A DNA stretch of 7,379 bases from Bacillota bacterium (GTDB lineage: Bacteria; Bacillota; Clostridia; Christensenellales; Pumilibacteraceae), in assembly GCA_009787685.1 (NCBI GenBank), contig WQSV01000066.1:1-7379 (forward strand). The letters are read 5' to 3'. This document shows, one piece after another, positions 1 through 6,013 of the stretch. Below the pieces are notes generated by a model that worked only from the letters and a program-made list of their open reading frames with translations, was not told where the DNA came from and searched no databases. Positions within the stretch are counted from its first letter, which is position 1. Each line of letters opens with the position of its first letter. The translations under genes were made by a program, and so were the position numbers.

Positions 1-1658
1 TGATGTCCACTTGTTTGTGACGATTCAACTCCATTAATCATGAGAACAACATAGTATCCGATTGCACGCACTCCCCAATGAACAGTAACAAGCGATCCTG
101 TGTTAATTTCTGCTCCCGTTGTGATAGCGTTTCCAGCAACAGTAACGACAAGTGAACCAAGATCAATTAGCCCATAAGATGGCGCAACGATTGTCACTTC
201 TTCTGGGCGAATTTCGCCGGGAACAAGTCTGATTTGCGTTGCACTCATAACTTGATGAGTGTCGCCACTTTGAATAACAGTTGGAATGTCATTGATATAA
301 ACAAGTACAAAATTGCCAGCTGTCGTGTTAAATGAGATTGTCAAAACCGTTCTTGCTTGAACAGTGGAGTTGTGAACAACCGGAATATCCACTCCTCTTG
401 TGACTGAAACTCCATAGATTTCGCCGTCAGTGCTTTCATTGTTGATTGTGACAGTAAAATAGCGAAGAGTTGAACGAACTTCAATTTCGACATTATCGCC
501 CGCATCGCTCAAATCAAGGTCGTCAAGATAGAAGTGTGCAATATGTGAAAGTCCCACACTTGAATGCAACACTGGAGTGTTATTAACATAAAGAGCAGTA
601 TCAAAAATATATTCACTTTCCCATGCAACAGTGACTCTAACCTCTGTCGTTGTCAAAAATGAAACAGTATCTTCGACTTCTTCGCCGTTTGCAGTAACCA
701 CAACATTTGAAACTCCTTCTTGTGGAGCAAGGGTTGTGATAATATGTCTTGGAAGGGCACGAACCACAAACGAGAAATTGACATCTCCTCTCACCACATG
801 ATTTATGCTCACTTGTGGAGAACCACCGATTGCAATTGTTCCGTTATAGAGAACCGCTTCATAGAGTAATGGCACGAGTGTCCAAGAAAAACCAAGGATT
901 GTTCCATCTTCAATTTCACTGATATTGAAATTTGTCATCGCAATACCGTTTTTCGTGACGTTGAATCCGAGAAGTCCTCCACCTATAGTCGGTGGAGTCA
1001 AAGAGAATGAATGCATGACGATTTCTTCAGCAACAACGCTCAAAGTCGTGTTTTCAAGAATTGTAACGAATGGGTTTGCTGGTGTCAAGGCTCTCGATTG
1101 TCCGTTGACAAACAAAATCACTCTGAAATTCTGAGATGACGAAAACTCAACCCTAAGGCTCTCCCCATCTTCAATTCTATGAAGAGTGTTGTGAGATAAA
1201 GCCGTTCCATCTTGCAAAACATCAAATCTTGTCACATTTTGAGGCGGTGCTTCAACAGTGACTGAATGAAAGAGTATTGCTCTGACTTCAAAATATCTTG
1301 TCTCTTCTTCTGAAGAAACTCTCACAAAGTCTGCTCTAGTGACAACATGTGTGAATGGTGATTGTCTTAATGTTCCATCAATATAAACCGAGACATCATA
1401 GCCATCCATGACTTCCCATGAAAACTCCAAGGAATCTCCAACTTCCAACTCGGGACTTCCAACAAGATGGACTCCGTTGTGTTCAACTCTGACATCGCCA
1501 CCAACAAGTCCTGTTCTTGGAGCGTAGACTTGAAGCACCAAATTGTCATAATAATCGTTGCGACAAGAAGTCAGCATGACTGCTGAAAACACCACAACGA
1601 AAGAAAGAACAACTAGCATCAAGACTTTTGCTATGTTTTTATGCATTACTCTTTTCAT
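1..1658 (-). CDS. Large modular surface lipoprotein, 3' end beyond the window
   Basis: The frame is open from the ATG at 1656-1658 to the window edge: 552 codons, no stop. The N-terminus is a lipoprotein signal peptide: MKRVMHKN, a hydrophobic stretch (residues 9-30), then lipobox LTSC with Cys32, the only cysteine seen. This predicts export, lipidation and anchoring on the outer face of the membrane. AGAGGAG at 1664-1670 lies 5 bases before this ATG and favours it over Met5. After Cys32 the protein consists of about six beta-rich modules. Each begins with a [H/E]xVTVxAP-like strand (near residues 42, 131, 216, 305, 400, 486), has a [DG]xxLxxxW-like strand in the middle, and carries a [VIL]-[YF]-[VI]-N-G-like turn (residues 91, 182, 269, 356, 453, 539). 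The period is 86-97 residues. This layout resembles divergent InlB B-repeat or Ig-like modules of Bacillota surface proteins, but I recognise no specific family. No enzymatic motif is visible. A binding, adhesion or cell-surface structural role is inference. It has its own promoter at 1715-1743. Confidence 0.88.
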   Translation of the reverse strand, partial: MKRVMHKNIAKVLMLVVLSFVVVFSAVMLTSCRNDYYDNLVLQVYAPRTGLVGGDVRVEHNGVHLVGSPELEVGDSLEFSWEVMDGYDVSVYIDGTLRQSPFTHVVTRADFVRVSSEEETRYFEVRAILFHSVTVEAPPQNVTRFDVLQDGTALSHNTLHRIEDGESLRVEFSSSQNFRVILFVNGQSRALTPANPFVTILENTTLSVVAEEIVMHSFSLTPPTIGGGLLGFNVTKNGIAMTNFNISEIEDGTILGFSWTLVPLLYEAVLYNGTIAIGGSPQVSINHVVRGDVNFSFVVRALPRHIITTLAPQEGVSNVVVTANGEEVEDTVSFLTTTEVRVTVAWESEYIFDTALYVNNTPVLHSSVGLSHIAHFYLDDLDLSDAGDNVEIEVRSTLRYFTVTINNESTDGEIYGVSVTRGVDIPVVHNSTVQARTVLTISFNTTAGNFVLVYINDIPTVIQSGDTHQVMSATQIRLVPGEIRPEEVTIVAPSYGLIDLGSLVVTVAGNAITTGAEINTGSLVTVHWGVRAIGYYVVLMINGVESSQTSGH

Positions 1659-1714
1659 TTTTTCTCCTCTTTAAATATGGAAAAATTATTCACTTCTCCA
1701 CTATATTCTATGCA

Positions 1715-1743
1715 ATTTTATCATATTATTTCAAATCTGTCAA
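1715..1743 (-). promoter_or_regulatory. Sigma-A-type promoter of the lipoprotein gene
   Basis: Read on the minus strand, TTGACA (1738-1743) is followed by a 17-base spacer and TAAAAT (1715-1720). A TG one base before the -10 makes it an extended -10 promoter. The -35 is a perfect consensus and the -10 has one mismatch. Transcription would start near 1708, giving a leader of about 50 bases that carries the AGAGGAG ribosome site of the lipoprotein gene. The spacer length and the TGATAAAATTG block around the -10 are shared with the pnp promoter at 5851-5879. Confidence 0.8.
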
Positions 1744-1830
1744 CTATTTTTTATGACAAATTTAGACTGCTTTCTATTTTTGTATTTTAAAAATATACGA
1801 ATATTTTAATACTATATTTCCCTCCTTTTT

Positions 1831-1900
1831 TGTGTTAAGAAACACACCCAGACTATTTACTTTCTCTAACTTCATTTTGGGTGTGTCTTACAACACACCC
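1831..1900. repeat. Cluster of mutually exclusive inverted repeats
   Basis: This lies in the 302-base gap between the lipoprotein and dUTPase genes. ACACACCC occurs twice on the plus strand (1842-1849 and 1893-1900), and its complement GGGTGTGT occurs once between them (1879-1886). The central arm can pair with the right copy (8 bp, 6-base loop CTTACA) or with the left copy (9 bp ACACACCCA/TGGGTGTGT, extended by AAG/CTT across a 2-base bulge). The left copy also overlaps a third small hairpin, TGTGTT-AAGA-AACACA (1831-1846). Only one pairing can form at a time. No T-tract follows any of them on either strand, so they do not look like terminators. The cluster is upstream of the mapped lipoprotein promoter and after the dUTPase terminator, so it may act as DNA (operator) or as an untranslated transcript. 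The rest of the gap (1744-1830) is AT-rich with nothing I can name. Confidence 0.6.
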
Positions 1901-1920
1901 TCTCTCACTTAAACCAAATA

Positions 1921-1952
1921 AAAAATGACCTCAAATTAATGATGTCATTTTT
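1921..1952 (-). terminator. Intrinsic terminator after the dUTPase-family gene
   Basis: A 9-bp perfect inverted repeat, AAAAATGAC (1921-1929) with GTCATTTTT (1944-1952), is extended inside by TCA/TGA after one mismatch and closes on a 6-base loop. On the minus strand the last arm ends in a T-run followed by ATTT. It starts 8 bases beyond the dUTPase stop codon. The stem is AT-rich, so efficiency may be modest. It probably ends the pnp-peptidase-dUTPase transcript. Confidence 0.7.
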
Positions 1953-1960
1953 CACAATTT

Positions 1961-2317
1961 TTATTGAGCATAGTCCTTGCCGAATTTTCCTCTCTGGCGA
2001 GAGACATTTTTTTCGTTTTTTTCAATATAGAGTTTATGTAGTTCATCTCCAGTCATTCCAACATCAAGGCACATGCTGACAAAAAAATGAAAAACATCAA
2101 CCAACTCTTCCTTGACTTTTTGCTTGTCGATTTCAGCGTTGTTTTTCCACCATTTATAGTTCACTTCGTCCATAACCTCTGCCATTTCAACATTAAGAGC
2201 AATAGCTTTTCGTTGAAGCCACTCCGACAATGAATAATTCAAATCACGACCACTTTTGATAAAGTCATCAAGTTCACGTTGCATTTGAAAAATTTCATTC
2301 AATTTATCGTTCTTCAC
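1961..2317 (-). CDS. Dimeric-type dUTPase / MazG-fold nucleotide pyrophosphatase
   Basis: A 118-residue protein of the all-alpha NTP pyrophosphatase superfamily. It most resembles dimeric dUTPases (dUTPase_2), which hydrolyse dUTP to dUMP and pyrophosphate in the cytoplasm, keeping uracil out of DNA. Visible signs are an N-terminal MQRELD helix (residues 12-17), the metal-binding ExxE (Glu44, Glu47) and ExxD (Glu71, Asp74) 23 residues apart, KWWK at 55-58, the ELVDVFHFFVS helix (71-81), and a C-terminal YIEKNEKNxxRQ block (about 97-108) typical of dimeric dUTPases. The length suits a compact member. The start is GTG at 2315-2317, whose G is also the last base of the peptidase TAG stop. GAGGAG lies 11 bases upstream inside the peptidase gene, so translation is probably coupled. 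The fold is clear. dUTP as substrate is inferred, and a general MazG-like house-cleaning role is possible. Confidence 0.85.
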   Translation of the reverse strand: MKNDKLNEIFQMQRELDDFIKSGRDLNYSLSEWLQRKAIALNVEMAEVMDEVNYKWWKNNAEIDKQKVKEELVDVFHFFVSMCLDVGMTGDELHKLYIEKNEKNVSRQRGKFGKDYAQ

Positions 2318-3573
2318 TAGTTGATTAGCTCCTCTATTTTAATATTCGGATTTTTGCCAACATAAGCTGAGCAGACTATTTTGCTTTTGAAAATTCTCTC
2401 AATCACTTCATCAACATCTTTTTTCGTGACATTGTTAATTTCTTCAACTTTTTTGTTTATGTCATAAACTTCATTTGCAAGCGTCAAGAGTTTTCCATTT
2501 GTTGACATTATTGATTGAACATTTTCTTGAGCAAATATACACGCAGTTTTTAATCCAATTTTTGCTCTTTCCAATTCGCCTTGGTCAATTCCTCTTTCTG
2601 TCAACTTGTCAATCTCACCCATTGTCGCTCTCACCGTCTTTTCAGTGTTTTGAGGCGAAATGTTTAAAACGATGTTGAAAGTTCCATTTTTGACATAGGT
2701 TGATGGCGCACTGTAAACACTATAAGCAAGACCCATTTCCTCACGAATTTGTTGAAAAAGCCTTGATGACATTGAACCACCAAACACTGATGAAAGCACA
2801 GCAACTGGCACCGAAAATTTTGAATTAAACTCATATGACGGAAATGACAGCGCGATATTCGCTTGCTCAAAATCCTTGTAGTAGGTTTTGTGACACGAAA
2901 CGATGTTGTGGGAGGTTGCTTGAGGTTGCTCAATTCCGCATTTTTCAGTTTTTGGAAGAACATATTTTCTGACCAATTTATCTGCTTCCGCAAGCGTTAT
3001 GTTGCCCGCAAAAGAGATGACCATGTTGGTTGGACAATAGAAGTTTTTAACGAATTCTTTGACTTCTTTTTGGTCAAAACGTTTAACATTTTCTTTTGTT
3101 CCAAGTATTGTTTGCCCCAAAGTGTGACCACCATAGACTGCGTCCGCCAAAAGATCATAGCAAATATCCTCGGGTTCATCTTGAGTCATGTTGATTTCTT
3201 CAAGAATAACATTACGCTCTTTGTCAAGCTCAATATCAGAAAAAACCGAATCAAAAAAGATATGACTCAAGAGCGAAAAACACTTTTCCGCATATTCATC
3301 AATCGACTTAAAATAATAACAAGTGCATTCTTTTGAGGTAAATGCATTAATCGCAGCACCCGCTTTTTCAAACGCGTCCGCAATCTCAAAGGCACTCATT
3401 TTATCCGTCCCTTTGAAAACCATGTGTTCAGTAAAATGAGAAAGCCCGTTAGTTCGGGCGTTCTCTTTTGAACTTCCAACCCCCGCCCAAATGCCAACAG
3501 ACATTGAGCGAAGCGAAGGGATATGTTCCACTATTAATTTTAAGCCGTTTGGATATGTGATTATTTTTTTCAT
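2317..3573 (-). CDS. M16B family zinc peptidase (MlpA/YmxG-like)
   Basis: A 418-residue member of the insulinase/pitrilysin superfamily, M16B branch. The inverted zinc motif HxxEH is present as His46, Glu49, His50 (HFTEH), and the third ligand Glu126 in ILEEINM lies 76 residues after His50, the usual spacing. The C-terminal half carries GGSMSSRLFQQIRE (265-278) and GLAYSVYS (281-288), giving the conserved Arg277/Tyr284 pair, so an active enzyme is expected. The length is normal for bacterial M16B proteins and there is no signal peptide, so it is probably cytoplasmic. It lies just downstream of pnp, as mlpA (ymxG) does near pnpA in Bacillus subtilis; substrates of such proteins are poorly known. 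The ATG at 3571-3573 is preceded by in-frame TAA and TGA and fits the family N-terminus (MKKIITYPNGLKL), but no Shine-Dalgarno sequence is visible before it, unlike its neighbours. Its stop overlaps the next gene by one base. Confidence 0.93.
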   Translation of the reverse strand: MKKIITYPNGLKLIVEHIPSLRSMSVGIWAGVGSSKENARTNGLSHFTEHMVFKGTDKMSAFEIADAFEKAGAAINAFTSKECTCYYFKSIDEYAEKCFSLLSHIFFDSVFSDIELDKERNVILEEINMTQDEPEDICYDLLADAVYGGHTLGQTILGTKENVKRFDQKEVKEFVKNFYCPTNMVISFAGNITLAEADKLVRKYVLPKTEKCGIEQPQATSHNIVSCHKTYYKDFEQANIALSFPSYEFNSKFSVPVAVLSSVFGGSMSSRLFQQIREEMGLAYSVYSAPSTYVKNGTFNIVLNISPQNTEKTVRATMGEIDKLTERGIDQGELERAKIGLKTACIFAQENVQSIMSTNGKLLTLANEVYDINKKVEEINNVTKKDVDEVIERIFKSKIVCSAYVGKNPNIKIEELIN

Positions 3574-3574
3574 G

Positions 3575-3662
3575 TTATTGATTCATTAAATATGGAATAT
3601 TGAATTATGTTTCGATAAATTATTTTTTTATCCCTTTTTATTCAATATTCCATGTTCAATAA
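3575..3662. repeat. Nested palindrome filling the pnp-peptidase spacer
   Basis: Three inverted pairs are nested around one centre. The outer pair is TTATTGA (3575-3581) with TCAATAA (3656-3662). The middle pair is a perfect 14-bp ATGGAATATTGAAT (3592-3605) with ATTCAATATTCCAT (3640-3653). The inner pair is GATAAA (3614-3619) with TTTATC (3627-3632). It occupies almost the whole 95-base gap, starting 2 bases from the peptidase ATG and ending 7 bases from the pnp stop. The arms are AT-rich and no proper T-tract follows on the minus strand, so it does not read as a standard terminator. An RNA processing or stabilising stem in the pnp-peptidase transcript, or a small mobile-type repeat, would both fit. 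Confidence 0.7.
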
Positions 3663-3668
3663 TAAACT

Positions 3669-5786
3669 TTATTTCTTAACTTCCTTCAATCGGAGGTCAA
3701 CTCTGCCTTTGTCGTCAATTTTGATGACCTCAACAACAACTGTGTCATCAAGATTGATAACATCAGTCACTTTATCGACTCTTTTTGACGAAAGTTTTGA
3801 GATGTGAACCATTCCATCTTTGCCCGGAGCAATATTAACAAAGGCGCCAAGCTCTTTGCTTGGGTCATCTTTTGATTTCAAGATGCGAACAACTTTACCT
3901 TCATAGATTTTCCCCGGGACTGGCTCTTCAACAATTGAAAGGACAATCGCTTTCGCTTTTTGAGCCATTGCTTCATCGTTTGTTGCAATGAATACTCTTC
4001 CGTCGTCTTCAATATCAAGTTTGACACCAGTCTCGTCGATGATTCCGTTGATGACTTTTCCGCCTTTTCCAATAACATCACCGATTTTGTCTGGATTGAT
4101 TTCGAACATGATAATTTTTGGAGCCCATTTAGAAAGATCTTTTCTTGGCTCTGGAAGAACTTTCAACATTTCTCCAAGGATGTGAAGTCTACCTTCGAAT
4201 GCTTGAGCGAGCGCTGTTTTTAGTATACCCTCATCTATGCCTTTTATTTTGATGTCCATTTGAATTGCAGTAATACCATTTTTTGTTCCCGCAACTTTGA
4301 AATCCATGTCGCCATAGAAATCTTCAAGACCTTGAATATCAGAAAGCACAATAACTTTTTTCGACTTTTCATCTTTTATTAAGCCCATTGCAATGCCCGC
4401 AACTGGCGCTTTTAGTGGAACACCCGCGTCCATAAGAGCCAAGGTTGAACCACAAACACTCGCTTGTGAAGTTGAACCATTCGATGAAATTACTTCCGAA
4501 ACTGTTCTAATTGCATATGGAAAATCTTCTTCACTTGGAATAACATGTTCAAGAGCGCGTTCAGCAAGCGCACCATGTCCAATTTCGCGTCTACCCGGAC
4601 CACGCATTCCTCTTGCTTCACCAACGCTATACGATGGGAAATTGTAGTGATGCATGTATCTTTTTGATGTTTCGTCATCAAGGTTGTCCAATTTTTGAAT
4701 TTCGCTCATTGTTCCCAATGTGCAAGTTGTCAATGCTTGAGTTTGCCCACGAGTGAAAACACCGCTTCCGTGAACTCTTGGAAGCAAACCAACTTCACAC
4801 CAAATGTCGCGAATTTGAGTTGTTTTTCTTCCATCTGGACGTTTGCCTTCCAAAATGAGATCACGTGTTTTGTTTTTGATATAACTATAAACTAGCATTC
4901 CGCCATCACGTTTTGCTTCACCGCCAAACGTTTCGATAATGCTTTCCATAATTAGTTTTTCCGCTTTTTCCTGCATTTCTTGACGAACAGTTCTATCGGT
5001 TGTTTTGAGTGACTCACCAACAAGATTGGCAAATTCTTTGTGAGATTCAATATGCTTTTCGATTTTGCTTGTGTCTGGAAGAATAACTTCTTGCTTTTTT
5101 TGTCCAACTTCTTTGACAATTTTCTCAATGAACTTGACTTGCTCTTTGATTGCTTCATGTCCGAACATAATAGCACCAAGCATGCACTCTTCGCTCACTT
5201 CTTTTGAATCCGCTTCAACCATCATGATTGCATCTTTCGTTCCAGAAACAACAAGATTGATAGTCGATTTTGGACGTTGTTCATTGTCTGGATTGATAAC
5301 ATATTTTCCATCAACACAACCAACAACAACTGAACCAGTTGGACCTGCAAATGGTATGTCTGAAATACTAAGAGCAACAGACGATCCAATCATTCCAAAA
5401 ACCTCCGGAGGAATATTCGTGTCGACAGATAGTGCAGTTGCAACGATTGCAACATCATTAAAAAGACCTTTTGGGAATAGTGGACGAAGAGGGCGGTCAA
5501 TGAGACGACTTGTCAAAATTGCTTTGTCACTCGCTCTTCCCTCTCTTTTTTTGAATCCGCCGGGAATTTTTCCCATAGCATACATTTTTTCTTCAAAGTC
5601 AACTGAAAGCGGGAAAAAGTCAATGTCTTCCCTTGCTTTTTTTGCCATAGTCGCGGCAGTCATAACAACAGTGTCTCCACACCTAATCAAACATGACCCA
5701 CTTGCCTGCTCAGCATACTTTCCAACTTCAACGATGACATCTCTGCCACCGATTGTGGTTTTAAATTGTTTTCCGTCTTTTGCCAT
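3669..5786 (-). CDS. pnp: Polyribonucleotide nucleotidyltransferase (PNPase)
   Basis: A complete 705-residue PNPase, which degrades RNA 3' to 5' with phosphate, releasing nucleoside diphosphates, and can run in reverse. Domains in order: first RNase PH domain (about 10-145) with the RNA-channel loop PGGFKKREGR (75-84); helical linker (about 210-300); catalytic second RNase PH domain (about 315-530) with GRRE (398-401), the phosphate-binding GSTSQAS (437-443) and GDMDFKVAG (492-500); KH domain (about 555-615) with GKGG at 573-576; S1 domain (about 625-702). The length is typical. The S1 domain carries about 8 extra charged residues after VVRI (636-645) compared with the Escherichia coli protein. 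The ATG at 5784-5786 is preceded by AAGGAG (5798-5803) with an 11-base gap, rather long. Its own promoter lies at 5851-5879. The peptidase and dUTPase genes follow, probably on the same transcript. rpsO, its frequent upstream neighbour in other bacteria, is absent; dnaA lies there instead. Confidence 0.98.
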   Translation of the reverse strand: MAKDGKQFKTTIGGRDVIVEVGKYAEQASGSCLIRCGDTVVMTAATMAKKAREDIDFFPLSVDFEEKMYAMGKIPGGFKKREGRASDKAILTSRLIDRPLRPLFPKGLFNDVAIVATALSVDTNIPPEVFGMIGSSVALSISDIPFAGPTGSVVVGCVDGKYVINPDNEQRPKSTINLVVSGTKDAIMMVEADSKEVSEECMLGAIMFGHEAIKEQVKFIEKIVKEVGQKKQEVILPDTSKIEKHIESHKEFANLVGESLKTTDRTVRQEMQEKAEKLIMESIIETFGGEAKRDGGMLVYSYIKNKTRDLILEGKRPDGRKTTQIRDIWCEVGLLPRVHGSGVFTRGQTQALTTCTLGTMSEIQKLDNLDDETSKRYMHHYNFPSYSVGEARGMRGPGRREIGHGALAERALEHVIPSEEDFPYAIRTVSEVISSNGSTSQASVCGSTLALMDAGVPLKAPVAGIAMGLIKDEKSKKVIVLSDIQGLEDFYGDMDFKVAGTKNGITAIQMDIKIKGIDEGILKTALAQAFEGRLHILGEMLKVLPEPRKDLSKWAPKIIMFEINPDKIGDVIGKGGKVINGIIDETGVKLDIEDDGRVFIATNDEAMAQKAKAIVLSIVEEPVPGKIYEGKVVRILKSKDDPSKELGAFVNIAPGKDGMVHISKLSSKRVDKVTDVINLDDTVVVEVIKIDDKGRVDLRLKEVKK

Positions 5787-5803
5787 TTGTTTTGTTTCTC
5801 CTT

Positions 5804-5820
5804 AAGGAACTCCGTTCCTT
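5804..5820 (-). promoter_or_regulatory. Hairpin abutting the pnp ribosome-binding site
   Basis: On the minus strand AAGGAAC, loop GGA, then GTTCCTT form a perfect 7-bp stem that ends immediately before the AAGGAG ribosome site (5798-5803) in the pnp leader. The right arm plus the ribosome site forms a 10-base palindrome TCCTTAAGGA, and the left arm itself resembles a ribosome site, so the arms offer competing pairings. pnp is autoregulated through a leader stem in Escherichia coli; a similar role here is inference. On the plus strand the hairpin is followed by a T-rich run and resembles a terminator, but no plus-strand gene lies upstream of it. Confidence 0.55.
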
Positions 5821-5850
5821 TTTCTTTTTTTATTTTGTGATATTACCTCA

Positions 5851-5879
5851 ATTTTATCACAATTGGAAAAAAGAGTCAA
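5851..5879 (-). promoter_or_regulatory. Sigma-A-type promoter of pnp
   Basis: On the minus strand TTGACT (5874-5879), a 17-base spacer, and TAAAAT (5851-5856) with an extended -10 TG. The start point would be near 5844, giving a leader of about 57 bases before the pnp ATG. Two small dyads touch it: GGGTT-TTC-AACCC (5880-5892, plus-strand reading) directly upstream of the -35, and GTGATA/TATCAC (5837-5842 with 5855-5860) spanning the -10 and start point. Either could be an operator, but both are short. The rest of 5893-5965 is AT-rich with nothing I can identify. Confidence 0.78.
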
Positions 5880-5965
5880 GGGTTTTCAACCCATTTGTGA
5901 GAAATTGCCAACACACGCAAATCCTTTAACCAAAACCAAAAAAAATATATTCCGTGGCAAAAAAC

Positions 5966-6005
5966 AAAAAAATGAGCAATGCTTTGTTTCATTGCTCATT
6001 TTTTT
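5966..6005 (-). terminator. Strong intrinsic terminator of dnaA
   Basis: A 16-bp perfect inverted repeat (5966-5981 with 5990-6005) around an 8-base loop. The core is TGAGCAATG/CATTGCTCA flanked by seven A and seven T. It begins 8 bases after the dnaA stop codon, and on the minus strand it runs into TTTTTTTGTTTTTT. It separates dnaA from pnp. The symmetrical A and T flanks would let it work in both directions, though no plus-strand gene needs it here. Confidence 0.93.
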
Positions 6006-6013
6006 AATTGTTA

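Noticed and set aside
1671..1682. Twelve-base match TTAAATATGGAA shared by the lipoprotein leader and the pnp-peptidase palindrome (3586-3597)
   Set aside because: It is short and AT-rich, with no further similarity around it, so chance is a sufficient explanation.
1820..1835. Perfect ribosome-site-like AGGAGG on the minus strand near 1821-1827
   Set aside because: No ATG, GTG or TTG follows at a usable distance, and no short open frame begins there.
2863..3336. Open frame of 157 codons on the plus strand inside the peptidase gene
   Set aside because: It is antisense to conserved M16 sequence, rich in Phe and Ile as a mirror frame would be, and has no family signature.
5065..5805. Open frame of 246 codons on the plus strand antisense to pnp
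   Set aside because: It lies wholly within the well-supported pnp frame, has no recognisable domain, no ribosome site, and a composition expected from a mirrored coding frame.
5804..5837. Plus-strand intrinsic terminator (stem followed by a T-rich run)
   Set aside because: No plus-strand gene lies upstream for it to end; the hairpin is better read as part of the pnp leader.
5787..6013. Possible oriC with DnaA boxes between dnaA and pnp
   Set aside because: I found no match close to TTATCCACA; the nearest strings (such as TTTATCACA) differ at three positions and do not cluster.
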